7,356 nucleotides of DNA from an uncultured Bacteroidota bacterium (lineage in GTDB: Bacteria > Bacteroidota > Bacteroidia > NS11-12g > UBA9320), in the NCBI GenBank assembly GCA_913056425.1, contig CAJXLR010000076.1:1-7356 (forward strand), given 5' to 3'. The notes beneath the pieces are model-generated. The model saw only the letters and a list, made by a program, of their open reading frames with translations. It was not told where the DNA came from and did not search any database. Position 1 is the first letter of the stretch. Each line of letters starts with the position of its first letter. The position numbers and the translations under genes are program-made. Of the stretch, positions 1 through 6,840 are shown in pieces.

Positions 1-228
1 AGAAGATGTTAATGAAGCGTCTTCAAAGTCGATCTGATCTCCAACACAATTGGAATTGCTTGAAACCGTATAAGCTGGAAGAACTGAGTTACAGAATTGC
101 TGCTGGGCGGTTGCACTTCCGGTTCCACCAGTCCAACCCCAATAAACATTCGGGTCTCCATTAAAAATGGTATTGATTATATCTCCAGTATAACTCGTTC
201 TGAAGACACCATCGAAGTAAACTGCCAA
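1..228 (-). other. L-type lectin end plus PKD-like start, fused in frame to the M1 peptidase
   Basis: This marks residues ~921-996 of the peptidase frame. The segment reads LAVYFDGVFRTSYTGD, then VYWGWTGGTGS (948-958), then QQQFC ending at C966. That is the pattern of the last strands of bacterial L-type (legume-like) lectin domains, including the DG turn and the WGfT..tGg signature. CVGDQIDFEDAS (981-992) then resembles the first strand of a PKD domain, as found after such lectins in Bacteroidota surface adhesins. The first ~150 residues expected of a lectin domain are absent, and so is the last part of the usual M1 C-terminal region. The switch lies at about 205-228, where LAVYFD would fit either family. 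It may be a real recombination or an assembly chimera. Family recognition is from memory of the motifs, not a search. Confidence 0.6.
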
Positions 229-2988
229 CGGAAGCTTAAACGGGACATCTGCCGAAAAATTTGCTGCTACTACCCACTGACTGATATTGCTAAAAGTTCC
301 AGGCTCCTTCAAGAATACATCTTGTGACACAACTTGTCTGCTAAAGGTCCCCTCAGTCGCTCCCCGACCCATGAGAAGCTTACTGAACCTGTAGTCCCAT
401 TTGCCCGCAGCCGATTCCATTCTGTAATGATACAAACCTCGGTCCGACTCGTCTAGGAACACTCCAGCAAATAATCGCGTATTGAAACTCTTCCGTTTTT
501 GTTTGTATGTCACCTTTTTCAACCACTCTGCATTGAGCTTTACGAAAAAGTCATCACTCACCTCTTCAACCAACATTCCGGTTGTGGTATCATTTCGTGT
601 GATGCTTTGTTGCGGCATGCCTGCTTCAAGCCACAATTTTGCTTGACCCGGATTAATCGCCTTGTTATTCGCCATTAAATACTCAACCGTAAAAAATGCA
701 TCCGTAAGCGAACGAGTAAATGTCTGTCGGCCAGTTGTGTCTGTGCGTAACTGATTTAGCCGATCGTCTACACTATAGTTCTCATCGTACGTGAGTATCG
801 TCGACTTTAAAGTAAGTCGGCTAAACTGCGGCATACGTTTATCCTTGTTTCTGAATCTAAAAACCAAGTTGGGCTCAATTTTATTGAACGATTGGTTGGC
901 GTTGTCGAAAGCAAAACGCATCCCCTTGACACCAAATCCCCATTCCATTAATGGTTTATTTCGAGGGAAGATGTAAGAGATATTTGCGATTCCGTTAATA
1001 TCCTTTGTCCCAAAACCGTAAAGTGCAGTGGTATTAAAACCAAAGCGTTCGCGAGGTGCTGTTATGTTGTTAAACGAGGCACCAAGCATCAATTTGTTGT
1101 GAATATTATAACCCAGCAGTGGTAGTACATTTAAAGAGTTTGCATTGGGGTCGTGCAAGAAATTCATGTACCGAATTCGGAGCGGTTCAACACCTCGCGC
1201 AATTCCCTTAACCCGCATTGTGTTGTTTGATCGTTTGTAGTCGAGCGTAATTTCTCGAGGATCTAGTTTTACCAAGTCGGCATCTCCCGGCCGAATACTC
1301 AAGACAGTGTCTCCTTCGAATCCTTCCACCCAAATTGTTTTTACGAGCTCCCCGTGTTTAAACAAACCAAGCGGCACCGGCCCACTTACTCCTCCAAAAT
1401 TGCTCAGCGTTATATTTTCTGCAGTAACATCCATTACAGCCATATCAAGGTGATTTTCAGTAGCTATAAGCTCGTCAAAAAACCATCTCAAATTTTTGCC
1501 ACTTACCTTCTCGAACACATCTTTCATGTCTCCTGGTAGCGGGTGTTTAAACTTCCACTTGAAGTAATACGCTTGAAAACACTCGTCAAACGTTTCTTGC
1601 CCCAAATAGTCGCGCAGGTAACCAAATGCATCCGCCCCTTTACCATAAACCATCATACCATAATTCGCTCCGGTTAGCAGTTTACTGTGTTCTCCAATAG
1701 CTTGATGTAGCTCTGTTACCTCAATTTGTTCATACCCCAGCCGCATTAAACCTGAATTGAGACCCGACTTCATCAAAGTCCTAATCGTAGGTGGATCTAG
1801 CGATACATCCTCAGCTGTATCACTGCCATGGATCGTTTCATGTTCAAAATAGGAGTTTATGGATTCGTCCATCCAAGGGTAGCGCCTTTCGTCTGTCCCT
1901 AAAATTCCGTAAAACCAGTTATGACCCACTTCGTGCACGATTACTTCCTTATTCAGCGATGTCACAACTGTAATCATCGGGTATTCCATTCCTCCGCCTG
2001 CTTTTAGCGCTCCTTTTACCACCGTACAATGTTTGTACGGATATATTCCACAATGCTCTGAATAATACTTTAACGCAAGCGCTATATCATCCGTGTAATC
2101 TAGATTTTTTTGTGTCGCATAAACCCAAGTTTTCACAACACTTCCATCGTTCAGCTTTACCTCATCCTGCTTTACATTAAAGTGTTTATCTGCAAACCAG
2201 GCAAAGTCGTGAATATTGTCTTGAACATAGGTGAGTGTCTTTGTGGTGCTCGATGATGTAATTTCATCGTTTTTACTTACCGGATTATTCATCCGGTCTA
2301 TCAAAAACTGATTTTCAGATGCCGTTTGCAACTCACCCGTTGCAGCAACAACATAGTTATCTGGAACAGTTACGTTAACCGTAAACTTCCCAAACTCAGA
2401 ATAAAACTCACCTTGATCTAAATAAGGCATCTGATTCCATCCGTTCACATCGTAAACTGCTGGTTTCGGATACCACTGGGTCATCTGATAGCCTTGACCT
2501 TGATGTCCAAAACGCGAGAAACTGCCTGGAATTTTAACGTAAAATGGTGTGGTAATCTCAACTGTCTGACCCGGTTTTATTCTCTCCTTTAGCGGCAACA
2601 CCGCTATATCAATTTGATCTCCGAAATACGACCAATCTACCTGTTGTCCATTTACCTGAAAATCTAATTTAGAAATGTATCCGCGCAATGAATCGTCCGC
2701 AAAATGGAATTTCTTACTACCGTTGAGTAATTGCTGTCTCGCAAAATCTGTTTGGTCGTCTTTGTAGGCATTTGGCCAAATATGAAAAATCAATGTATCA
2801 AGGGCATCCGGTGAGTTATTCGTATACACATATCTACCCGTTCCGGTAAGACTGTGTTCTATGTCGTTCAGACTAACGTCTAAGTAATAATCACACCTTT
2901 GCTGCCAATTAGATTGTCGAATTGATACTTGCCCAAATAAGCAAGACGAGATTAGTGCTGTGGCTAGGAAAAGAATTCCTTTTTTCAT
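1..2988 (-). CDS. Secreted M1-family zinc metallopeptidase, 3'-truncated by window edge, with foreign-looking C-terminus
   Basis: I translated this frame by hand; it is open for 996 codons from the ATG at 2988 to the left edge with no stop. The N-terminus is a short export signal (MKKGILFLATALISSCLFG|Q). ISSC at residues 13-16 also fits a lipobox, so it could be a lipoprotein. The M1 hallmarks are all present: the exopeptidase-type motif GGMEYP (residues 332-337), zinc motif HEVGH (352-356), the third zinc ligand E375 exactly 18 residues later (in WMDES), and a VYGKG motif whose Y448 matches the catalytic tyrosine. The family removes N-terminal residues from peptides; an exported copy would act in the periplasm or at the cell surface, probably for peptide nutrition. 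Residues ~530-925 match the long C-terminal region usual in Bacteroidota M1 proteins. From about residue 921 the sequence changes to lectin/PKD-like (see separate entry). The gene is divergent from the TPR gene. M1 assignment is firm; the true C-terminus is unknown. Confidence 0.93.
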   Translation of the reverse strand, partial: MKKGILFLATALISSCLFGQVSIRQSNWQQRCDYYLDVSLNDIEHSLTGTGRYVYTNNSPDALDTLIFHIWPNAYKDDQTDFARQQLLNGSKKFHFADDSLRGYISKLDFQVNGQQVDWSYFGDQIDIAVLPLKERIKPGQTVEITTPFYVKIPGSFSRFGHQGQGYQMTQWYPKPAVYDVNGWNQMPYLDQGEFYSEFGKFTVNVTVPDNYVVAATGELQTASENQFLIDRMNNPVSKNDEITSSSTTKTLTYVQDNIHDFAWFADKHFNVKQDEVKLNDGSVVKTWVYATQKNLDYTDDIALALKYYSEHCGIYPYKHCTVVKGALKAGGGMEYPMITVVTSLNKEVIVHEVGHNWFYGILGTDERRYPWMDESINSYFEHETIHGSDTAEDVSLDPPTIRTLMKSGLNSGLMRLGYEQIEVTELHQAIGEHSKLLTGANYGMMVYGKGADAFGYLRDYLGQETFDECFQAYYFKWKFKHPLPGDMKDVFEKVSGKNLRWFFDELIATENHLDMAVMDVTAENITLSNFGGVSGPVPLGLFKHGELVKTIWVEGFEGDTVLSIRPGDADLVKLDPREITLDYKRSNNTMRVKGIARGVEPLRIRYMNFLHDPNANSLNVLPLLGYNIHNKLMLGASFNNITAPRERFGFNTTALYGFGTKDINGIANISYIFPRNKPLMEWGFGVKGMRFAFDNANQSFNKIEPNLVFRFRNKDKRMPQFSRLTLKSTILTYDENYSVDDRLNQLRTDTTGRQTFTRSLTDAFFTVEYLMANNKAINPGQAKLWLEAGMPQQSITRNDTTTGMLVEEVSDDFFVKLNAEWLKKVTYKQKRKSFNTRLFAGVFLDESDRGLYHYRMESAAGKWDYRFSKLLMGRGATEGTFSRQVVSQDVFLKEPGTFSNISQWVVAANFSADVPFKLPLAVYFDGVFRTSYTGDIINTIFNGDPNVYWGWTGGTGSATAQQQFCNSVLPAYTVSSNSNCVGDQIDFEDASLTSS

Positions 2989-3005
2989 GACTCAGATATT
3001 TGTGG

Positions 3006-3036
3006 GAAAATTAGGTATAAATCGATTGAAGCAACA
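3006..3036 (-). promoter_or_regulatory. Candidate promoter of the M1 peptidase gene
   Basis: On the minus strand TAATTTTC (3013 to 3006) matches the Bacteroidota -7 box TAnnTTTG at all but the last base. TTG (3034 to 3032) lies 18 bases upstream, close to the usual 19-21 spacing for the -33 element. The start codon is 17 bases downstream of the -7 box. One mismatch and AT-rich context make this tentative. Confidence 0.3.
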
Positions 3037-3058
3037 TTTTAGTTTGACACGATTATCA

Positions 3059-3066
3059 TAGCTTTG
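3059..3066 (+). promoter_or_regulatory. Candidate -7 box for the TPR-comA operon
   Basis: TAGCTTTG is an exact match to the Bacteroidota sigma-A -7 consensus TAnnTTTG, 15 bases before the ATG at 3082. No good TTTG lies at the expected -33 distance; TTTT at 3037-3040 is the nearest. A leader of about 10 bases without a Shine-Dalgarno sequence is implied. Confidence 0.4.
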
Positions 3067-3081
3067 TGTAAACTAGTGTGA

Positions 3082-4503
3082 ATGGACGAAGAGGAAATCA
3101 CCGACGGGGAACTGAAAGATTTAATTGAGCGATTTGAGAATGATTTGAGTGATGGGGATTTCTCCTATTACTCAACCGAAAATCTCAATCACATCATCGA
3201 TTATTACATCGAGAAACCTAAGTACAAAATAGCACTTAAGGTTGCTCAGGTTGGAATCGACCAACATCCGTTCGAAGCCTCTTTCTATGGCAAAAAAGCC
3301 TACATCAACACCATCACAGACAATACGGATTTAGCCCTGCAACTCATTGATGTTGCATTGGATTTAGATCCGAACAATCCGGACTACTTAGCACAAAAAG
3401 GGAGCATTTTAGAACTCATGAACCGGCCAATGGAAGCCTTGGAGATGTTTGATCGAGCTCTGGATCATGGTGCGTTCAAAACAGATGTCCTGGTGCTCAA
3501 AATGTTTGTCTATTTCAACATCGGCAACCAAGCGCTCGCAATCAGCATGATTGAGGAGATCTTTTCGAATAAAATTGAAGAAGACCGACTTATTCTTGAG
3601 TCGCACTTTGCCATTCAACTGATGGATGCTTATGAAGAGGGTGTTCGGATTTTTAAGTCGTATTTAGATAACGACCCGTATCATGAAGTGGTTTGGCTAA
3701 CCCTGGGTCAGATGTACTTGGCAAAAGGCAACTTCGAAGAAGCACTTCGAGCGTATGATTTTGCCATAGCCATTGACGATGAATATGCGGAAGCGTACTT
3801 TGAAAAAGGTCAGTGCTTAATCGACTTGAGAAAATTTCCAGAAGCCTCTGAGGCATTTGATGAATACATCAAAATTGAAGGACCTGACCAATATGCTTAC
3901 GTTAACTTAGGGGATTGCTATAAAGCAGTTCACAAGCTTTCTAAAGCGAGAATGTACTACAAACTGTCTCTTAAGATAGACCCAAAATTCGCGCATGCAT
4001 GGCACGGTTTGGGACAAACCTACCTTCTTGAGAACAAGAATATGGAAGCGCTGAGCTTTCTGAAAAAAGCAAATCAGCTGTTGCCCGACGACGAGTACAT
4101 TCTATTGGAGTTGGTGAAAACCCAAATCACGGTTGAGCAAATTGATGAAGCCTTTGAGACACTAGAAGGCATGAAGGCTTCTTTACCTTACCGAGAATCA
4201 GTGTGGCTTCTACTTTCAAGTTTACATCATCAGTACAACACGACAGAGCAAGGCATTGAAACGTTGTATGAAGGTCTAGACCTGATGACTCAAAGTTTCA
4301 GCATGTTGTACAAATTGGCGGCTTACCTTTTCTTAACCGGGCGATCGGAAGAAGGGTTAGACCGACTCACAGATGCACTACTTATCCGACCAGACCAACA
4401 CTACTTGCTCTACGGCGATGCGCCACAACTAAAAGAAAATCAATCCATTAAGGACATTATAGATTTATATTCGAACAACAAGGACAATGAACGAGACATA
4501 TAA
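3082..4503 (+). CDS. Tetratricopeptide-repeat (TPR) protein, cytoplasmic
   Basis: A 473-residue protein built of TPR helix pairs, a protein-protein interaction scaffold. The clearest block is residues 203-337, where the TPR glycines recur at exactly 34-residue spacing (G209, G243, G277, G311), as do the helix-B alanines (A221, A255, A289, A323). A further repeat lies at about 101-132 (G107, A118), and weaker degenerate repeats cover much of the rest. The N-terminus is strongly acidic (MDEEEITDGELKD) with no signal peptide or membrane segment, so it is expected in the cytoplasm. The start is well fixed: an in-frame TGA lies immediately before the ATG. The 3' end overlaps the ComA-family gene by 17 bp, so the two are probably co-transcribed and translationally coupled. 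The client protein is unknown; the ComA enzyme is an obvious candidate but that is inference. I know of no specific function for this protein. Confidence 0.93.
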   Translation: MDEEEITDGELKDLIERFENDLSDGDFSYYSTENLNHIIDYYIEKPKYKIALKVAQVGIDQHPFEASFYGKKAYINTITDNTDLALQLIDVALDLDPNNPDYLAQKGSILELMNRPMEALEMFDRALDHGAFKTDVLVLKMFVYFNIGNQALAISMIEEIFSNKIEEDRLILESHFAIQLMDAYEEGVRIFKSYLDNDPYHEVVWLTLGQMYLAKGNFEEALRAYDFAIAIDDEYAEAYFEKGQCLIDLRKFPEASEAFDEYIKIEGPDQYAYVNLGDCYKAVHKLSKARMYYKLSLKIDPKFAHAWHGLGQTYLLENKNMEALSFLKKANQLLPDDEYILLELVKTQITVEQIDEAFETLEGMKASLPYRESVWLLLSSLHHQYNTTEQGIETLYEGLDLMTQSFSMLYKLAAYLFLTGRSEEGLDRLTDALLIRPDQHYLLYGDAPQLKENQSIKDIIDLYSNNKDNERDI

Positions 4504-5254
4504 TTACCAGCTGCCTAAACTTCCTGAACGAACTGTTAAACCCAGAGAGAAGGGAATGACTATGGTTATGGATAAGGGACTAAGCCATCGAGAGGTCGAA
4601 GATTTCTTATCGATGACTGAGCAGTACGTTGATATTGTGAAGTTAGGTTTCGGGACCAGTATTGTAACGCCAAGACTGGATGAGAAAATAGCGATGTACC
4701 ACGAAGCGGGCATTCCTGTTTATTTTGGTGGAACATTGTTCGAAGCTTTTGTTGTGCGCGATCGGTTGGACGACTATATGAAGTTCTTGGATCGATATAA
4801 AATCACCCACGCCGAGGTGAGTGATGGAAGTATCGAGATTTCTCAAGACCAAAAGTGTGAATACATCAACACCTTGGCGAAGAATTTCACTGTACTATCT
4901 GAGGTTGGATCCAAAGATGCCGAAAAGATTATCCCTCCATATAAATGGATTGCCATGATGAAAGCGGAGCTTGAAGCTGGCGCGTGGAAGGTAATTGCCG
5001 AAGCACGTGAAAGCGGAACAGTAGGCATCTTCCGAAAAAGCGGTGAAGTTAGATCTGGACTTGTCGAAGAAATCCTCACGCAAATCCCTCAAGAAAAAAT
5101 TCTGTGGGAAGCCCCCCAAAAAGCACAGCAACTTTGGTTCATTAAGCTTTACGGCAGTAACGTGAGCTTGGGCAACATTGCTCCAAATGAGGTAATTCCA
5201 CTGGAAACTTTGAGACTTGGGTTACGTGGCGACACGTTTAACTTCTTCATTTAA
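4487..5254 (+). CDS. comA: Phosphosulfolactate synthase (ComA) family protein
   Basis: A 255-residue protein matching the ComA family (TIM barrel, about 250 residues), which adds sulfite to phosphoenolpyruvate to give (2R)-phospho-3-sulfolactate, the first step of coenzyme M synthesis in methanogens. Motifs run in family order along the whole length: MDKGL (28-32), KLGFGTS (52-58), GGTLFE (81-86), EVSDGSIEI (110-118), SEVGSKD (138-144), EARESG (172-177), WEAPQKAQQ (207-215), NVSLGNI (225-231, usually VNLGNI) and LRLGLRGDT (242-250). It appears complete and intact. The start at 4487 gives a short N-terminal stretch before MDKGL like that in bacteroidete homologues, as I recall them. AAGGA sits only 2 bases before this ATG, too close for a normal ribosome site, so coupling to the overlapping TPR gene is likelier. 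No ComB or ComC homologue is in the window. Bacteroidetes do not make coenzyme M by a known route; a role in sulfolactate or another C3 sulfonate is a hypothesis. Confidence 0.9.
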   Translation: MNETYNYQLPKLPERTVKPREKGMTMVMDKGLSHREVEDFLSMTEQYVDIVKLGFGTSIVTPRLDEKIAMYHEAGIPVYFGGTLFEAFVVRDRLDDYMKFLDRYKITHAEVSDGSIEISQDQKCEYINTLAKNFTVLSEVGSKDAEKIIPPYKWIAMMKAELEAGAWKVIAEARESGTVGIFRKSGEVRSGLVEEILTQIPQEKILWEAPQKAQQLWFIKLYGSNVSLGNIAPNEVIPLETLRLGLRGDTFNFFI

Positions 5255-5274
5255 CGGCGGCACGAGTCTTGTAC

Positions 5275-5282
5275 TATCTTTG
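5275..5282 (+). promoter_or_regulatory. Candidate -7 box just upstream of the barrel-like protein gene
   Basis: TATCTTTG matches TAnnTTTG exactly but lies only 5 bases before the ATG at 5288, which would put the transcription start at or next to the start codon (a leaderless or nearly leaderless message). The -33 region is poor: TTTA at 5250-5253, within the end of the comA gene. It could be chance. Confidence 0.35.
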
Positions 5283-5287
5283 AGTGT

Positions 5288-6178
5288 ATGAGACGTCTAT
5301 TTACCCTCACAGTATTATTAGTTGCTACCCTTGCCAGTCAAGCCCAATGGCAAATTGGAATTGGGGGCATGGGACTTGGTCCGGTTGATCGCTTCGATAG
5401 TAGCGTGTACAAACCCGGTGGAGGAATGTTTTTCAACCTGCACTCTTCCTCGATCTTACCCAAAAACCAACCGTTTGAAATACGGTTTGGCATGTACTTC
5501 GATTTCTTGCAAAGTGGAACTAAGTCGTTTGATGTTGACTTAACCGACCCAATAAATGAAGAAGGCGAGGTGCGATTTGTGAACAGAAGTACAGGTCATC
5601 ACTTCACCACTCGCTTTGGCTACAAGGCAAACGACCGACTGACCTTTTTTAGTGATGTGATTATCGGACACAGAAAGTTCGTATCAGAGACCACCACTGG
5701 AGTAAAAGGTTACAGTGAGGAGTACGAAGACGACGTCCAAACCATTCACAAAGACAGAACATTCCGCTATGGCGTGGGTATGGGTTCGAGAATATCAGTT
5801 GGAAGATCCTTTGGCATAGAAGTACGAGCAGATTATACGCGCGGAAACCAAGCGAGCTACTTCGACTTAGACCAAACCGTGGAAACCGCCACAGCCATTG
5901 AATATGAATCTCAGACTTGGCCTCATACCGACTTATTCGTTTATGGTGTGGCGCTAAACTGGAAACTGTTTCGCCCACAACCGTCGAGCAACGATGTTAC
6001 CCGACCTCCGACGCGGACACATACACCACCTTCAAACAATCCGTACAATTACAACAATCGGAGAACGACATCACCAAGCAGACGAACAACAACCACTACA
6101 CCTACGCAGAAAAAGAAAAAGGTTACTCCGTCTAAAGGCGTGAAAAAGAAAGAAGAAGAGGAGAAAATCAACTGGTAA
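5288..6178 (+). CDS. Exported, probably outer-membrane beta-barrel protein with basic low-complexity tail
   Basis: A 296-residue protein of no family I can name. It begins with a clear signal peptide (MRRLFTLTVLLVATLASQA|Q, cleavage after A19). The mature part to about residue 228 is rich in glycine and in alternating aromatic/polar strands (FEIRFGMYFDFL, FRYGVGMGSRI, TDLFVYGVALNWKLF), the pattern of a small outer-membrane barrel; the last strand ends in F228, as barrel domains often do. Residues 229-296 are different: a 68-residue tail rich in Pro, Thr, Arg, Asn and then Lys (RRTTTTTPTQKKKK), closing with EEEEKINW. No lipobox is present. The ATG at 5288 is the only start that gives a signal peptide. 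It lies 33 bp after comA and may be read from its own promoter or by read-through. Its stop is 2 bp from the stop of the convergent PorT-like gene. Barrel assignment is inference from pattern. Confidence 0.85.
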   Translation: MRRLFTLTVLLVATLASQAQWQIGIGGMGLGPVDRFDSSVYKPGGGMFFNLHSSSILPKNQPFEIRFGMYFDFLQSGTKSFDVDLTDPINEEGEVRFVNRSTGHHFTTRFGYKANDRLTFFSDVIIGHRKFVSETTTGVKGYSEEYEDDVQTIHKDRTFRYGVGMGSRISVGRSFGIEVRADYTRGNQASYFDLDQTVETATAIEYESQTWPHTDLFVYGVALNWKLFRPQPSSNDVTRPPTRTHTPPSNNPYNYNNRRTTSPSRRTTTTTPTQKKKKVTPSKGVKKKEEEEKINW

Positions 6179-6180
6179 AA

Positions 6181-6795
6181 CTACCCACCTAGTCCAAAAA
6201 CAAAACCCACGTTAAACCAGCGATTGTACATTCCAAATCGATTGAAAGTACGCTGTCTTACCGGGTAGTTTCCACCAATGCGATTAATGGACAAACCATG
6301 TCTGACGCGAAACGATAGATTCTCGCTAAAGTGGTAACTACCTCCCAAGAGAAATGCTGATTCGATTGTGTTGAACTCGGCATCTGATACACGAGGTCCA
6401 TCATCTATGGGGCCAGAGATATTAACCCCGACACTTACACCGGTATGTACGCTCAGTGCATCAATTGTATTGAGCTTCAGTTGGAAGTACATTGGAAATT
6501 CTATGTAAGCTGATTTTATGATAAAGATGGGCTGTATAGCAGCATCCGGGTCATTCACCAACTTACTCCCCTTTTGCGCATAGACAATTTCAAAACCATA
6601 TGCCTTCGTATCGTCCATTTCATGGTATATCCCTATGCCGGGGTTTAAACCAAATTTGTTGTAGCCACCTATGTGATCCCCATCTACCTGTGCAAAGTTT
6701 ACAGTGCCCAAAACATTCGCTTTAAAAAACTGTGCTTGAGCAGCGCTCGACAAGCAGATTATCGTCGTTATAATCAGAACTTTAAGTTGGTTCAT
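6181..6795 (-). CDS. PorT-like outer-membrane beta-barrel protein
   Basis: A 204-residue exported protein. The signal peptide is MNQLKVLIITTIICLSSAAQA|Q with an AQA cleavage site after A21. The mature region follows the pattern of the Bacteroidota OMP_b-brl_2 (PorT-type) family: an early Gly/Asn strand with a VDGD turn, FGLNPGIGIYHEM, then the FEIVYAQKGSK motif typical of the family, YIEFPMYFQLK (matching YieiPl.lk), GVSVGVNISGP, and a last strand WFNVGFVFGLGG. Length is normal for the family. These are small barrels of mostly unknown role; PorT itself works in type IX secretion, but this generic family member should not be called PorT. It ends 2 bp from the convergent barrel-like gene and is divergent from the TerB-like gene across a 60-bp spacer holding a TATTTTTG box. 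Confidence 0.88.
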   Translation of the reverse strand: MNQLKVLIITTIICLSSAAQAQFFKANVLGTVNFAQVDGDHIGGYNKFGLNPGIGIYHEMDDTKAYGFEIVYAQKGSKLVNDPDAAIQPIFIIKSAYIEFPMYFQLKLNTIDALSVHTGVSVGVNISGPIDDGPRVSDAEFNTIESAFLLGGSYHFSENLSFRVRHGLSINRIGGNYPVRQRTFNRFGMYNRWFNVGFVFGLGG

Positions 6796-6822
6796 TTGTT
6801 GATATTAAGTACTCTAGCGAAT

Positions 6823-6830
6823 CAAAAATA
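6823..6830 (-). promoter_or_regulatory. Candidate -7 box of the PorT-like gene
   Basis: On the minus strand this is TATTTTTG, an exact TAnnTTTG match, 27 bases upstream of the ATG at 6795. No clear -33 TTTG is seen at the right distance. Confidence 0.4.
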
Positions 6831-6832
6831 AC

Positions 6833-6840
6833 TAAACTTG
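6833..6840 (+). promoter_or_regulatory. Candidate -7 box of the TerB-like gene
   Basis: TAAACTTG matches TAnnTTTG with one mismatch and lies 15 bases before the ATG at 6856, the same spacing as the box upstream of the TPR gene. It sits 2 bases from the oppositely facing box at 6823-6830. No -33 element is evident. Confidence 0.3.

Noticed and set aside
1..260. A sequencing frameshift as the cause of the odd peptidase C-terminus
   Set aside because: A frameshift would give random-looking sequence; this frame instead gives recognisable lectin and PKD-like motifs and remains open.
97..327. Plus-strand ORF starting MLLGGCTSGS, resembling a lipoprotein start
   Set aside because: It has almost no positively charged or hydrophobic region before the Cys, lies antisense to the peptidase/lectin frame, and its later sequence looks like random translation.
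791..1973. Three plus-strand ORFs of about 60 codons (791-976, 1354-1539, 1791-1973)
   Set aside because: All are antisense to the M1 coding frame, one directly across the zinc-site codons, and none shows a family motif.
3044..3066. TTGACA (3044-3049) as an E. coli-type -35 element for the TPR gene
   Set aside because: It lies only 9 bases from the -7-like box, far too close, and Bacteroidota do not use the E. coli -35 consensus.
4487..5254. Reading comA as the competence regulator ComA
   Set aside because: The sequence has no response-regulator or HTH features; every motif matches the phosphosulfolactate synthase family, which shares only the name.
3409..5978. Short ORFs in other frames inside the TPR, comA and barrel-like genes
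   Set aside because: They are shadows of strongly supported genes, with no start context or recognisable motif.
6174..6185. GGTA-AAAC-TACC mini hairpin between the convergent genes as a terminator
   Set aside because: A 4-bp stem with no adjoining U-tract on either strand is too weak to call.
6181..6795. Calling the PorT-like barrel a type IX secretion component
   Set aside because: The domain family is large and generic in Bacteroidota, and no other secretion gene is in the window.
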